Notes under the pieces: model-generated | The model's database searches: none | What the model saw: only the letters and a program-made list of their open reading frames with translations | Told to the model about the DNA's origin: nothing | NCBI RefSeq assembly: GCF_022348185.1 | Contig: NZ_JAKRFD010000010.1 | Span: 124,001-188,000 of the forward strand | Length of the DNA stretch: 64,000 nt | Source of the DNA: Epibacterium sp. Ofav1-8 | Lineage (GTDB): Bacteria; Pseudomonadota; Alphaproteobacteria; Rhodobacterales; Rhodobacteraceae | Direction: 5' to 3' | Position numbers and translations under genes: made by a program | Shown here: positions 1 to 7,678 of the stretch, in pieces | How positions within the stretch are numbered: position 1 is the stretch's first letter | Layout of the letters: the number at the start of each line of letters is the position of its first letter

Positions 1-1
1 G

Positions 2-85
2 TTCCTGATCATGATCACCTATATCCCCTGGCTGTCGACGGTGCTGCCAAATGCGATCATGGGGCCGGAGATCATTACCAACTGA
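2..85 (+). CDS. TRAP transporter large permease (DctM), C-terminal end only
   Basis: Only the last 27 codons lie in the window, entering from the left edge and stopping with TGA at 83-85. The peptide is hydrophobic and ends with a Y-x-P-W-L-S-T-x-L-P pattern, which is how many DctM/TRAP large permease subunits end (family knowledge). Such proteins are 12-TM inner-membrane carriers of organic acids. With so little sequence this is a probable rather than firm call; another multi-TM permease remains possible. A strong terminator follows directly. Confidence 0.55.
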   Translation, partial: FLIMITYIPWLSTVLPNAIMGPEIITN

Positions 86-117
86 TCCGATGTCTGAAAA
101 GATATCTGAAAAACGGA

Positions 118-158
118 AAAGCGCCCGGGGAGTGTCCTCCCCGGGCGCTTTGCTTTTT
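118..158 (+). terminator. Rho-independent terminator
   Basis: A perfect 14-bp stem (118-131 pairing with 138-151) closes a 6-nt loop and is followed by a T-rich stretch (TTTGCTTTTTT). It ends the permease transcript just upstream. Confidence 0.85.
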
Positions 159-168
159 TGCTGGTGTC

Positions 169-236
169 AGGGGCGCTGCCCCTCTTGGCCTGGCGGCCAA
201 TTCACCCCGGGATATTTGGGAAAAGATGAAGGAGGG
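169..236 (-). repeat. 3'-end intergenic element, copy 1 (behind tpiA)
   Basis: Read on the minus strand just past the tpiA stop, this holds CTTCATCTTTTCCCAAATAT followed by two small hairpins (arms 185-190/195-200 and 169-174/178-183). A related layout, ATATTT-type box plus hairpin, follows the leucine dehydrogenase gene at 10441-10487, and a weaker trace lies at 1105-1122 behind the IscA-type gene. From memory, such sequences are common behind roseobacter genes and may act as transcript ends. Confidence 0.5.
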
Positions 237-241
237 CCAGC

Positions 242-982
242 TCAGCTGGCGCCAAGCGCGGCGATGATCGGCTTGAAATCCGCAGCTTTCAGGCTTGCGC
301 CGCCGACCAGGGCCCCGTCGACGTTGGAGACGGCAAAGATCTCTGCCGCATTGCCCGGTTTCACCGAGCCGCCATAGAGCAGCGGGATGTCGGTGCCGGC
401 ATCGCCGTAGCGCTGGGTCAGCGCGTCGCGCAGCGCATCATGCACCTCGGCGATCTGATCGGGGGTCGGCACCTTGCCGGTGCCGATCGCCCAGACCGGC
501 TCGTAGGCCACCACGGTATTGTCGGCGGTGACGCTGTCGGGCAGGGAGCCGGCCAGCTGCATGCAGACCACCTGCAGGGTGGAGCCGGCCTCGCGGTCCT
601 CCAGCGTTTCCCCGACGCAGACCACGGCGGTCAGATCGGCGGCAAAGGCGGCTTCGGTCTTGGCCCGCACCACCTCGTCGCTCTCGCCATGGTCGCTGCG
701 GCGTTCGGAGTGGCCGAGGATCACGTAGCTGGCGCCCGCGTCGCGAAGCATCGGAGCGCTGATGTCGCCGGTATGAGCGCCGGAGGTCTCCGCGTGGCAG
801 TCCTGGCCGCCGAGGCGGACCGCACCGGCCAGCGCCGCCGCGCGCAAGAGCAGCGTGGCGGGCGGGCAGATCAGCACCTCGACCCCTTGGGGCAGGTCCG
901 CCTCGGCCAGCGCTTCCAGCTCTGCCAGGTTGTCGCCGGTGCCGTTCATCTTCCAATTGCCTGCCGCGAGTTTGCGCGCCAT
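242..982 (-). CDS. tpiA: Triosephosphate isomerase
   Basis: Interconverts dihydroxyacetone phosphate and glyceraldehyde 3-phosphate in glycolysis/gluconeogenesis, in the cytoplasm. The 246-residue product opens with the AGNWKMNG substrate loop and carries the LGHSERR segment (catalytic His), the [11 protein letters not shown] segment (catalytic Glu) and the YGGSV phosphate loop. Length is normal for the family. The ATG at 982 is preferred over the in-frame ATG at 994 because a G-rich ribosome site sits just ahead of it and family proteins begin MARK/MRRK-like. It is followed by the 3'-end element at 169-236. Confidence 0.96.
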   Translation of the reverse strand: MARKLAAGNWKMNGTGDNLAELEALAEADLPQGVEVLICPPATLLLRAAALAGAVRLGGQDCHAETSGAHTGDISAPMLRDAGASYVILGHSERRSDHGESDEVVRAKTEAAFAADLTAVVCVGETLEDREAGSTLQVVCMQLAGSLPDSVTADNTVVAYEPVWAIGTGKVPTPDQIAEVHDALRDALTQRYGDAGTDIPLLYGGSVKPGNAAEIFAVSNVDGALVGGASLKAADFKPIIAALGAS

Positions 983-1128
983 GTCGCCCCCCATGTGTTG
1001 TTACATAACATCGTCACCACAGGTGGTAGCACCGGGGCGCGAGGCGGGCAATCGCCGCCGCACCGGACAGCAAAAAAGGGCGGCGCATGGCCACCCTTCT
1101 GATCCGGGATATACGGGAAGTGCGGCGG

Positions 1129-1482
1129 TTACTCGCCCACCTTGAAGCTGATCGATTCACCGCAACCGCAGGCCTCAGCGACGTTGGGGTTGTTGAACTT
1201 GAAGCTCGACTCCAACAGCGTGGTCTCATAGTCGATCTCGGTGCCGAACAGGAACATCTGCGCCATCGGCGCGATCAGCACCCGGGCACCGTCCTGTTCC
1301 ACCACCTCGTCATTGGGGTCGGCGGCGTCGACATATTCCATGGTGTATTCCATGCCCGCACAGCCGCCTTTCTTGATGCCGATGCGCAGACCGGCATGGC
1401 CCGCCTTCTCCATCAGTCTGGAGATCTGCGCGGCGGCGCGGGGGGTCATGGTGACAGCTTGCTTGCCGGGAATGGCGAACAT
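1129..1482 (-). CDS. HesB/IscA/SufA-type iron-sulfur cluster carrier
   Basis: A-type carrier that holds or delivers Fe-S clusters to apo-enzymes in the cytoplasm. The 117-residue product has the family's three cysteines: one in GGCAGMEY and two in the C-terminal CGCG motif. The start at 1482 (MFAIPGKQAV) has GGAG about 8 nt upstream; the longer frame to 1539 has no such site. It lies 155 bp downstream of sufT on the same strand, which suits a SUF-type assembly role. Whether it is ErpA, SufA or IscA cannot be settled from sequence alone. Confidence 0.9.
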   Translation of the reverse strand: MFAIPGKQAVTMTPRAAAQISRLMEKAGHAGLRIGIKKGGCAGMEYTMEYVDAADPNDEVVEQDGARVLIAPMAQMFLFGTEIDYETTLLESSFKFNNPNVAEACGCGESISFKVGE

Positions 1483-1637
1483 GGGAAGGCTCCGTTTTCT
1501 GTTACCCTGTAACCTAAGGGGGGCGAGGCGGCGCATCAAGGGGAGACCACCGGCAGGGCCGTGGTCGGCGCGGGGGCAGGGGGCGTGCGATCACGATGCC
1601 GCGACCGCACAGGGCGCACGGGGCGCACAGGGCGCCG

Positions 1638-2000
1638 TTACATAAAGCCCAGTTCCAGCCGGGCCTCGTCCGACATCATGTCCATGCCCCAGGGCGGCTC
1701 CCAGGTCATTTCCACATCGACGCTCTTGACCCCGGGCACCGGAGAAATCGCATCGACGATCCAGCCGGGCATTTCACCCGCCACCGGACAGCCGGGGGCG
1801 GTCAGGGTCATAATGATCTTCACGTCGTTTTCATCCGAAATTTCAACGGTGTAGATCAGCCCCAGCTCGTAGATGTTCACCGGGATTTCCGGGTCATAGA
1901 CGGTGCGGCAGGCATCGACCACCGGCTCGTAGAGCGGATGGGACACGGAGGAGGGCGCGATCAGCGGGGCGCCTTCAAGCGGTTCGGATGCGTCGGTCAT
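1638..2000 (-). CDS. sufT: SUF-system Fe-S assembly protein SufT (MIP18/DUF59)
   Basis: A 120-residue MIP18/DUF59 protein, a maturation factor that helps load Fe-S clusters onto target proteins. Visible family marks are DPEIPVNIYELGLIY (the classic DPE-I-x-D/N-I-x-E-LGL block), TLTAPGCP with the conserved cysteine, and the ending near MMSDEARLELG. A GAGG ribosome site precedes ATG at 2000. Pairing with an A-type carrier gene supports the assignment. Confidence 0.9.
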   Translation of the reverse strand: MTDASEPLEGAPLIAPSSVSHPLYEPVVDACRTVYDPEIPVNIYELGLIYTVEISDENDVKIIMTLTAPGCPVAGEMPGWIVDAISPVPGVKSVDVEMTWEPPWGMDMMSDEARLELGFM

Positions 2001-2099
2001 TCAAGCCTCGGTCAGTTATCTGACGGTTTATATAGGAAACATGGCAGGCGGGGTCCAGTGGGCGTGCCGCCACGGCGGTCAGATCACCCGCGCTGCGGT

Positions 2100-2375
2100 T
2101 CAGTCGTTGATGTCGGTGTCGAAGGTCTTGACCTGGCCCTTGGGTAGCGCGAACAGGCGTTTCAGGATCAGCCAGGCCGCCAGCGACAGGGCGGCAAAGA
2201 TCAGCAGCAACAGCGGCAGCGACACCTTCAGCGTCATCAGCAGGAGCACCGCCACGCAGGTGGCGCCGATGGCAAAGCCGAGGAAGATGAACCCCGGCAG
2301 CAGGATCTCGGCAATCCCCAGCAGCAGCGCAAAGGCGCCCCAGATCCACCACAGTGACCAGAGCGCGCCCATCAT
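2100..2375 (-). CDS. NfeD-family membrane protein (short form)
   Basis: A 91-residue protein that is almost wholly hydrophobic up to residue 70, fitting 2-3 TM helices, followed by a short polar tail. This resembles the membrane part of NfeD proteins; the soluble OB-fold domain of long NfeD forms is absent. Its ATG overlaps the TGA of the SPFH gene by 4 bp, so the two are translationally coupled. NfeD and SPFH/stomatin proteins commonly pair in membrane quality control (family knowledge). Confidence 0.8.
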   Translation of the reverse strand: MMGALWSLWWIWGAFALLLGIAEILLPGFIFLGFAIGATCVAVLLLMTLKVSLPLLLLIFAALSLAAWLILKRLFALPKGQVKTFDTDIND

Positions 2376-3259
2376 TTGCCCTTCAGCATCTTGAAGGCGT
2401 CGCCAAAGGCCTCGATCGCCTGGGCGGGCACGATGATGGTCTGCTTGCCATCGCCATTGCCAAGCGCATTGAGCGCCTCCACCTGTTTCAGCGCCACCTG
2501 ATACTGCGCCGCCGACAAGCCGTTGTCGGCGATCGCCTTGGCGACGACCTCGGTGGCAAAGGCCTCGGCCTCGGCCTGGATGCGACGCGCCTTGGCGGTC
2601 TGCTCGGCGGCATAGAGCTCCGCATCGGCAGAGAGTTCCACCGCGCGTTTCTTGCCCTCGGCCTCGGTGACCTGGGCGCGGCGGGCGCGCTCGGCATTGA
2701 GCTGTTGCAGCATCGCGTCGCGAGTGGCCTGGTCGAGGTTCACATCGAGGATCTCGGCCCGGGTCACTTCGATGCCCCAGTCATCCACCGCGCTTTCGAC
2801 GCTGTGCTTGATCTCGGCAATCAGCTGCGAGCGGTTGGATTGCACCTCGTCCAGATCCATCTTGCCGATCTCGGCGCGCACGATGCCCGCCACGGTGGTG
2901 GAAATCGCCCCGTCCACATCGCGGATGCGGTAGACGGTCTTTTCCGGCTCCAGGATGCGGTAGAACACCGAGGTGTCGATCTCCACCAGCACGTTGTCGC
3001 GGGTGATCGCGTCCTGGCTGGCGTTGGGCAGCTGACGTTCCAGGATGGAGACCTTGTGGCGCACAACATCCAGAAACGGCACGATGAAATTGATGCCCGG
3101 CCCAAGCACGGATTTCAGCCGGCCAAAGCGTTCGACCACGAATTTCTCCGACTGGGGCACGATGCGCACCCCCTTGAAGATCACGATGACGAGGAAGACC
3201 GCCCCGAGGATATACAGCAAGCCGCCAGAGAGGGCGTCGATGATCTCTTGTTCGTTCAT
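2372..3259 (-). CDS. SPFH/band 7 membrane protein (stomatin/QmcA type)
   Basis: Scaffold protein of membrane microdomains. The 295-residue product has one N-terminal TM helix (about 13-33, LLYILGAVFLVIVIF), then a band-7 domain with RIVPQSEKFVVERFGR and PGINFIVPF, then an Ala/Glu/Lys-rich coiled coil from about 190 to 250. This order is typical for the family (about 300 residues). First gene of the SPFH-NfeD pair. Confidence 0.92.
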   Translation of the reverse strand: MNEQEIIDALSGGLLYILGAVFLVIVIFKGVRIVPQSEKFVVERFGRLKSVLGPGINFIVPFLDVVRHKVSILERQLPNASQDAITRDNVLVEIDTSVFYRILEPEKTVYRIRDVDGAISTTVAGIVRAEIGKMDLDEVQSNRSQLIAEIKHSVESAVDDWGIEVTRAEILDVNLDQATRDAMLQQLNAERARRAQVTEAEGKKRAVELSADAELYAAEQTAKARRIQAEAEAFATEVVAKAIADNGLSAAQYQVALKQVEALNALGNGDGKQTIIVPAQAIEAFGDAFKMLKGK

Positions 3260-3353
3260 GGGAAAAATCCGGCTATGACATGGTGTTGGGAGGCACCGTC
3301 CCTGCTGGGCCGGGGCGGGTCAAGGGGAAAGCCGCTGCCGGGCGCCCCTTCCG

Positions 3354-4769
3354 TCATTCGGCGGCATCCCCCAGCGCCTTGCGGCTGCGCAGGGGCATGG
3401 GGCGCACGTTGGCCTCGATCTCGTCGTGGATCAGGGACGCGATGTCCTTTTTCGAGGTTTTCTCGATCCCCTCCAGCCCCGGCGAGGAATTGACCTCCAG
3501 CACCTTGGGCCCGGATTCCGAGCGCAGCAGGTCCACGCCCGCCACGCCAAGGCCAAAGCAGCGCGCGGCCCGGATCGCGGTGGAGCGTTCCTCCTTGGTG
3601 ATGCGCACCGACACGGCGCTGCCGCCCAGATGCAGGTTGGAGCGGAAATCGCCCTCCGCGCCGGAGCGTTTCATCGCCGCCACCACCTTGGAGCCGATCA
3701 CAAGGCAGCGAATGTCGACGCCGGCGGCCTCCTTGACGAACTGCTGCACCAGAAAGTTGGCCTTGAGGCCGCGAAAGGCGGTGATGACGGAGTCTGCCGC
3801 CTTCTTGGTTTCCGCCAGCACCACGCCCTTGCCCTGCGTGCTTTCCAGGAGCTTCACGATCAGGGGCGCGCCGCCAACAATGTCGATCAGCGCCGACGTG
3901 TCCTTGGGCGAGGCGGCAAAGGCGGTGGGCGGCATGCCGATCTTGTGCCGCGCCAGCATCTGATGCGCGTGCAGCTTGTCGCGGCTGGCGGTGATGCCGG
4001 CGCTGCCGTTGACGCAATAGGTGCCGATGGTCTCGAACTGGCGCAACAGCGCGGTGCCGTATTGGGTGATCGAGGCGCCGATGCGGGGGATCACCGCATC
4101 ATAGCGGGGCAGGCGCTTGCCGTCATAGTGGATCTCGGGCGACAGCGAATTGATCGACATGTAACAGCGGGTGGTGTCGATCACCTCGACCGAATGGCCG
4201 CGTTTCTCGCCCTCTTCGACCAGGCGGCGGGTGGAGTAATTGTCCTCGCGGCTCAGCACGGCAATGCGCAGCGCCCGGTTCGGCGCCTTCTTGCGGATCG
4301 CCGGGGTGGCATAGACGGAATAGTCCAGCTCCGGCTGGCAATAGCGTTCGGAGGGCACGATGGAGATATTGTCGCTCAGCGCCTGACGCCCCAGCAGCAT
4401 ATGCAGCGCCATGCCGCGCCGGTCGGTCAGCGTCACCTCCACCGGCCAGGTGACACCGCCGATTTCCAGTGTGGTCTCGATCACGCAGCGCAGCTCGCGA
4501 TCCCCGTTGGAGGACGTCACCTCGCGCCGGTCCTTCAGCTGGGCCGAGCAGGGGATCAGCAGATCGTCCCGGCCCGGGATCGGATGCACGGTAAAGCGCA
4601 CCTTGGGCGCTTTTGACGGCCCGAAGGTCTCGATATCGGTGGCATGAAGCGCCGAGGTCCGGGCGCCGGTATCAACCTTGGCGCGCAGGGCGGGCAGGCC
4701 GAGTTCGGGCAATTTGACCCATTCCTCCCAGCCGAGACGCAGATTCTGGTTCGGGTCATCTGTGGACAT
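3354..4769 (-). CDS. RimB-like protease domain fused to RimK-type ATP-grasp ligase
   Basis: A 471-residue two-domain protein. Residues about 10-150 form an ATP-dependent zinc protease/RimB-like domain with the aspartyl-protease-like motif [13 protein letters not shown]. From about 175 a RimK-type ATP-grasp ligase follows, with [19 protein letters not shown] and [12 protein letters not shown]. RimK adds glutamates to ribosomal protein S6 in E. coli and RimB-like proteins trim such tails; here both lie in one chain, so an add-and-trim enzyme is likely (inference). The actual target is unknown. It diverges from tgt, 70 bp away. Confidence 0.88.
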   Translation of the reverse strand: MSTDDPNQNLRLGWEEWVKLPELGLPALRAKVDTGARTSALHATDIETFGPSKAPKVRFTVHPIPGRDDLLIPCSAQLKDRREVTSSNGDRELRCVIETTLEIGGVTWPVEVTLTDRRGMALHMLLGRQALSDNISIVPSERYCQPELDYSVYATPAIRKKAPNRALRIAVLSREDNYSTRRLVEEGEKRGHSVEVIDTTRCYMSINSLSPEIHYDGKRLPRYDAVIPRIGASITQYGTALLRQFETIGTYCVNGSAGITASRDKLHAHQMLARHKIGMPPTAFAASPKDTSALIDIVGGAPLIVKLLESTQGKGVVLAETKKAADSVITAFRGLKANFLVQQFVKEAAGVDIRCLVIGSKVVAAMKRSGAEGDFRSNLHLGGSAVSVRITKEERSTAIRAARCFGLGVAGVDLLRSESGPKVLEVNSSPGLEGIEKTSKKDIASLIHDEIEANVRPMPLRSRKALGDAAE

Positions 4770-4839
4770 GGGGGCGCCTCCTTGGCATTAGGGGTGAATC
4801 ACCGCCAGGGCGGTGCGCAGACTGACGCAGGAACATGAG

Positions 4840-5970
4840 ATGGCAGAGCTTTTCAACTTTGAAATGACAGCAACGGATGGCAAGGCGCGCACTGGTGTAA
4901 TTCATACACCGCGTGGCGATATCCGCACGCCGGCGTTCATGCCTGTTGGCACTGCGGCGACGGTCAAGGCGATGATGCCCGAAAGCGTGCGCGCCACCGG
5001 CGCCGACATCCTGTTGGGCAATACCTACCATCTGATGCTGCGCCCCACGGCGGAACGGATCGACCGTCTGGGGGGGCTGCACAAGTTCATGAACTGGGAC
5101 CGGCCGATCCTGACGGACTCGGGTGGCTTTCAGGTGATGTCGCTGGCGGGGCTGCGCAAGCTGACCGAAAAGGGCGTGACCTTCAAATCCCACATCGACG
5201 GCTCGCGGCACGAGCTGACGCCGGAACGCTCGATGGAGATCCAGCGGCTGCTGGGGTCCGACATCGTGATGTGCTTTGACGAATGCCCCGCGCTGCCCGC
5301 CGACCGGGATCGCATCGCCGAGAGCATGCGCCTGTCGATGCGGTGGGCGGAACGCTCCAAGGAGGCTTTTGGCGACCGGCCGGGCCATGCGCTCTTTGGT
5401 ATTCAGCAGGGCGGTCTGGAACAGGATTTCCGCGCCGAAAGCGCCGAAGCCCTCACCAAGATCGGCTTTGACGGCTACGCCGTGGGCGGCCTCGCGGTGG
5501 GCGAAGGACAAGAGGCGATGTTTGGCTGTCTGGACTATGCGCCCGACATGCTGCCGGTGGACAAGCCGCGCTACCTGATGGGTGTGGGCAAGCCCGACGA
5601 CATCGTCGGCGCGGTGGCCCGGGGGATCGACATGATGGATTGCGTGCTGCCCTCGCGCTCGGGCCGCACCGGGCAGGCGTTTACCCGTCATGGCGTGGTC
5701 AATATTAAGAACGCCCGCCATCAGGACGACCCGCGCCCGCTGGACGAAAACTGCAGCTGTCCGGCGTGCAGCAATTATTCGCGCGCCTATCTGCACCACG
5801 TGTTCCGGTCGAACGAGATGATCTCCGGCATGCTTCTGACATGGCACAACCTGCATTACTTTCAGGACATCATGGCGGGTATGCGCGAGTCAATCGCGGC
5901 GGGCACATTTGACGCCTGGCAGAAGACCTTTCACGACATGCGTGCCCAAGGTGACATCGAACCCCTGTGA
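4840..5970 (+). CDS. tgt: tRNA-guanine transglycosylase
   Basis: Exchanges guanine-34 for the queuine precursor in GUN-anticodon tRNAs. The 376-residue protein shows [13 protein letters not shown] near the N terminus, the catalytic block [20 protein letters not shown], and the zinc site CSCPAC with a downstream His (YLHHV). Length matches bacterial Tgt. I chose ATG at 4840 (MAELFNFEM) over an in-frame GTG at 4813 since AGGAACATGAG precedes it and family proteins start here. Confidence 0.96.
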   Translation: MAELFNFEMTATDGKARTGVIHTPRGDIRTPAFMPVGTAATVKAMMPESVRATGADILLGNTYHLMLRPTAERIDRLGGLHKFMNWDRPILTDSGGFQVMSLAGLRKLTEKGVTFKSHIDGSRHELTPERSMEIQRLLGSDIVMCFDECPALPADRDRIAESMRLSMRWAERSKEAFGDRPGHALFGIQQGGLEQDFRAESAEALTKIGFDGYAVGGLAVGEGQEAMFGCLDYAPDMLPVDKPRYLMGVGKPDDIVGAVARGIDMMDCVLPSRSGRTGQAFTRHGVVNIKNARHQDDPRPLDENCSCPACSNYSRAYLHHVFRSNEMISGMLLTWHNLHYFQDIMAGMRESIAAGTFDAWQKTFHDMRAQGDIEPL

Positions 5971-6059
5971 CCTCCTGTGAGGCACGCGGCGCGGAAGGTG
6001 CCGCCTGTCCTGCGGGGCTTGATGGCGATGCGGCAGCACATTTTATTGTGAACAGAACC

Positions 6060-6092
6060 GGGCCACCTCTTGGGGTGGCCCTTTAGCGTTTT
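6060..6092 (+). terminator. Probable terminator after tgt
   Basis: An 8-bp perfect stem (6060-6067 with 6074-6081), 6-nt loop, followed by TTTAGCGTTTT. Lies 90 bp past tgt. Confidence 0.7.
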
Positions 6093-6265
6093 GATAGTAC
6101 ACGCCTTTTTCCGAAACCCGTTTGGGGGCGCCGGCAGAAATACGGGGATGCTTCTGCGCCCCGAAACATTCTTGTGGCTGGAGGGTTGAAAGGCGCAGAG
6201 GGCATGCTCAGCTCTTGTGGGGCAACATTCCTGTTGCTGGATACTTTGAGCGAAGGATACTCCCC

Positions 6266-7366
6266 GTGAGCCAGAAACCCGTGAGCCAGAACCTGTTTGC
6301 CGCAACCACCGCCGGTGCCCTTGAGTTGACAAATCGCGTGGTGATGGCGCCGCTGACGCGCAACCGTGCCGACGACAGCACCGGAGAGGTGCTCGACCGT
6401 CACGCCGAATACTACGCCCAACGCGCCAGCGCCGGCCTGATCATCACCGAAGGCAGCCAGATCAGCGCCGAGGCCAAAGGGTATATCCAGACCCCCGGCA
6501 TCCACACCGCCGCGCAGGCTGCCGCATGGCGCAAGGTCACTGATGCGGTGCATGCCAAGGGCGGCAAGATCGTGATCCAGCTGTGGCACGTGGGGCGGAT
6601 CACCCATGACTCGCTGCTGCCCGAGGGGGTGAAGGCTGTCGGCCCCACCGATCAGGCGGCGGAGGCGCAGACCTTTACCCATGCCGGGTTTGAACCCACC
6701 GCGACGCCCGAGGCGCTGACGGTTGCAGGCATACAGCGCGTGATCGAAGATTACGTTCAGGCCGCAAAATACGCCAAAGAGGCGGGTTTTGACGGCGTTG
6801 AGCTGCATGCCGCCAATGGCTATCTGCTGGAGCAATTCCTCAAGGATGGGGTCAACACCCGCAGTGATGCCTACGGCGGCTCGGCAGAAAACCGGGCGCG
6901 TTTCCTGTTTGAGGTGCTGGACGCATTGGCCACCGTCTGGGAGCCGGGGCGCATTGGCGTGCGGCTGTCGCCGTTTGCCAGCTTTAACGATGTTTCCGAC
7001 AGCGACCCGGTGGCCCATTACACCCCGGTGATCGAACGGCTGAACACCTATGATCTGGCCTATCTGCACCTGATCGAAGGCGACACCGGCGGCGCGCGCG
7101 AGGGGGATTTTGAGACCCTGCGCCAGCTTTATACCGGTACCTATATGGCCAATAACGGCTATGACCGCGAGACGGCCCTGGCCCGGACCGAAAGCGGCGC
7201 CGTGGATCTGGTGGCCTTTGGGCGGCCCTTCATCTCCAACCCGGATCTTGTGGCGCGCCTGAAGGCGGACGCTCCGCTGGCAGAAGGCGATCAAGCGACC
7301 TTTTATGGCGGCGGTGACGAAGGGTTCACCGACTATCCGACGCTGGCGCTTCAGGCAGCGGAATAG
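6266..7366 (+). CDS. Old Yellow Enzyme family ene-reductase (NemA-like)
   Basis: FMN flavoenzyme that uses NAD(P)H to reduce activated C=C bonds or electrophilic compounds. The 366-residue TIM barrel has PLTRNRAD near the start, GFDGVELHAANGYL with the conserved tyrosine context, QFLKDGVNTRSDAYGGS, and a GRPFISNPDL block near the C terminus. The GTG at 6266 is chosen: AAGGA lies upstream and the product then starts SQKPVSQNLF as in relatives; the longer frame from 6122 has non-family sequence. Monocistronic between tgt and lon. Confidence 0.92.
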   Translation: MSQKPVSQNLFAATTAGALELTNRVVMAPLTRNRADDSTGEVLDRHAEYYAQRASAGLIITEGSQISAEAKGYIQTPGIHTAAQAAAWRKVTDAVHAKGGKIVIQLWHVGRITHDSLLPEGVKAVGPTDQAAEAQTFTHAGFEPTATPEALTVAGIQRVIEDYVQAAKYAKEAGFDGVELHAANGYLLEQFLKDGVNTRSDAYGGSAENRARFLFEVLDALATVWEPGRIGVRLSPFASFNDVSDSDPVAHYTPVIERLNTYDLAYLHLIEGDTGGAREGDFETLRQLYTGTYMANNGYDRETALARTESGAVDLVAFGRPFISNPDLVARLKADAPLAEGDQATFYGGGDEGFTDYPTLALQAAE

Positions 7367-7404
7367 GGCTCGACCTCCGGCCGGATCACCTTAGCTTTAT
7401 TAAC

Positions 7405-7426
7405 GCAGGCGGGGAAATCCGCCTGC
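7405..7426 (+). terminator. Hairpin behind the ene-reductase gene
   Basis: Perfect 8-bp arms (GCAGGCGG at 7405-7412 with CCGCCTGC at 7419-7426) around a 6-nt loop, 39 bp past the stop. There is no T tract, so it may be only a weak or Rho-assisted transcript end. Confidence 0.45.
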
Positions 7427-7573
7427 GGAACCACAACGATTTGCGCCCGCTTGATGGCGACAGAGCGGCGTCGACCAAAGATGTTAGGTCTTTGCTCACC
7501 GTTTCACCATTTGCGCCCTTGTGGTCAGATCAGGCACGAGTCATTCTGGCAGCCAACGTTTGAGGCAAGGCGG

Positions 7574-7604
7574 TTGAATATCTCGACCCGCCTGACCAGA
7601 TAAA
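7574..7604 (+). promoter_or_regulatory. Possible lon promoter
   Basis: In the 312-bp gap 7367-7678, TTGAAT (7574) with CAGATAAAT (7597) gives a loose -35/-10 pair with about 17-bp spacing, about 80 bp ahead of the lon start. No clear heat-shock consensus was found. An AAGGA ribosome site precedes the lon ATG. Confidence 0.25.
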
Positions 7605-7678
7605 TAATCCGAGTGAGGAGACGACCGCGGTTGCCGTGAAACGGGGCCTGGCCGTCTTGCTAAGAAAAAGGACCGAGT

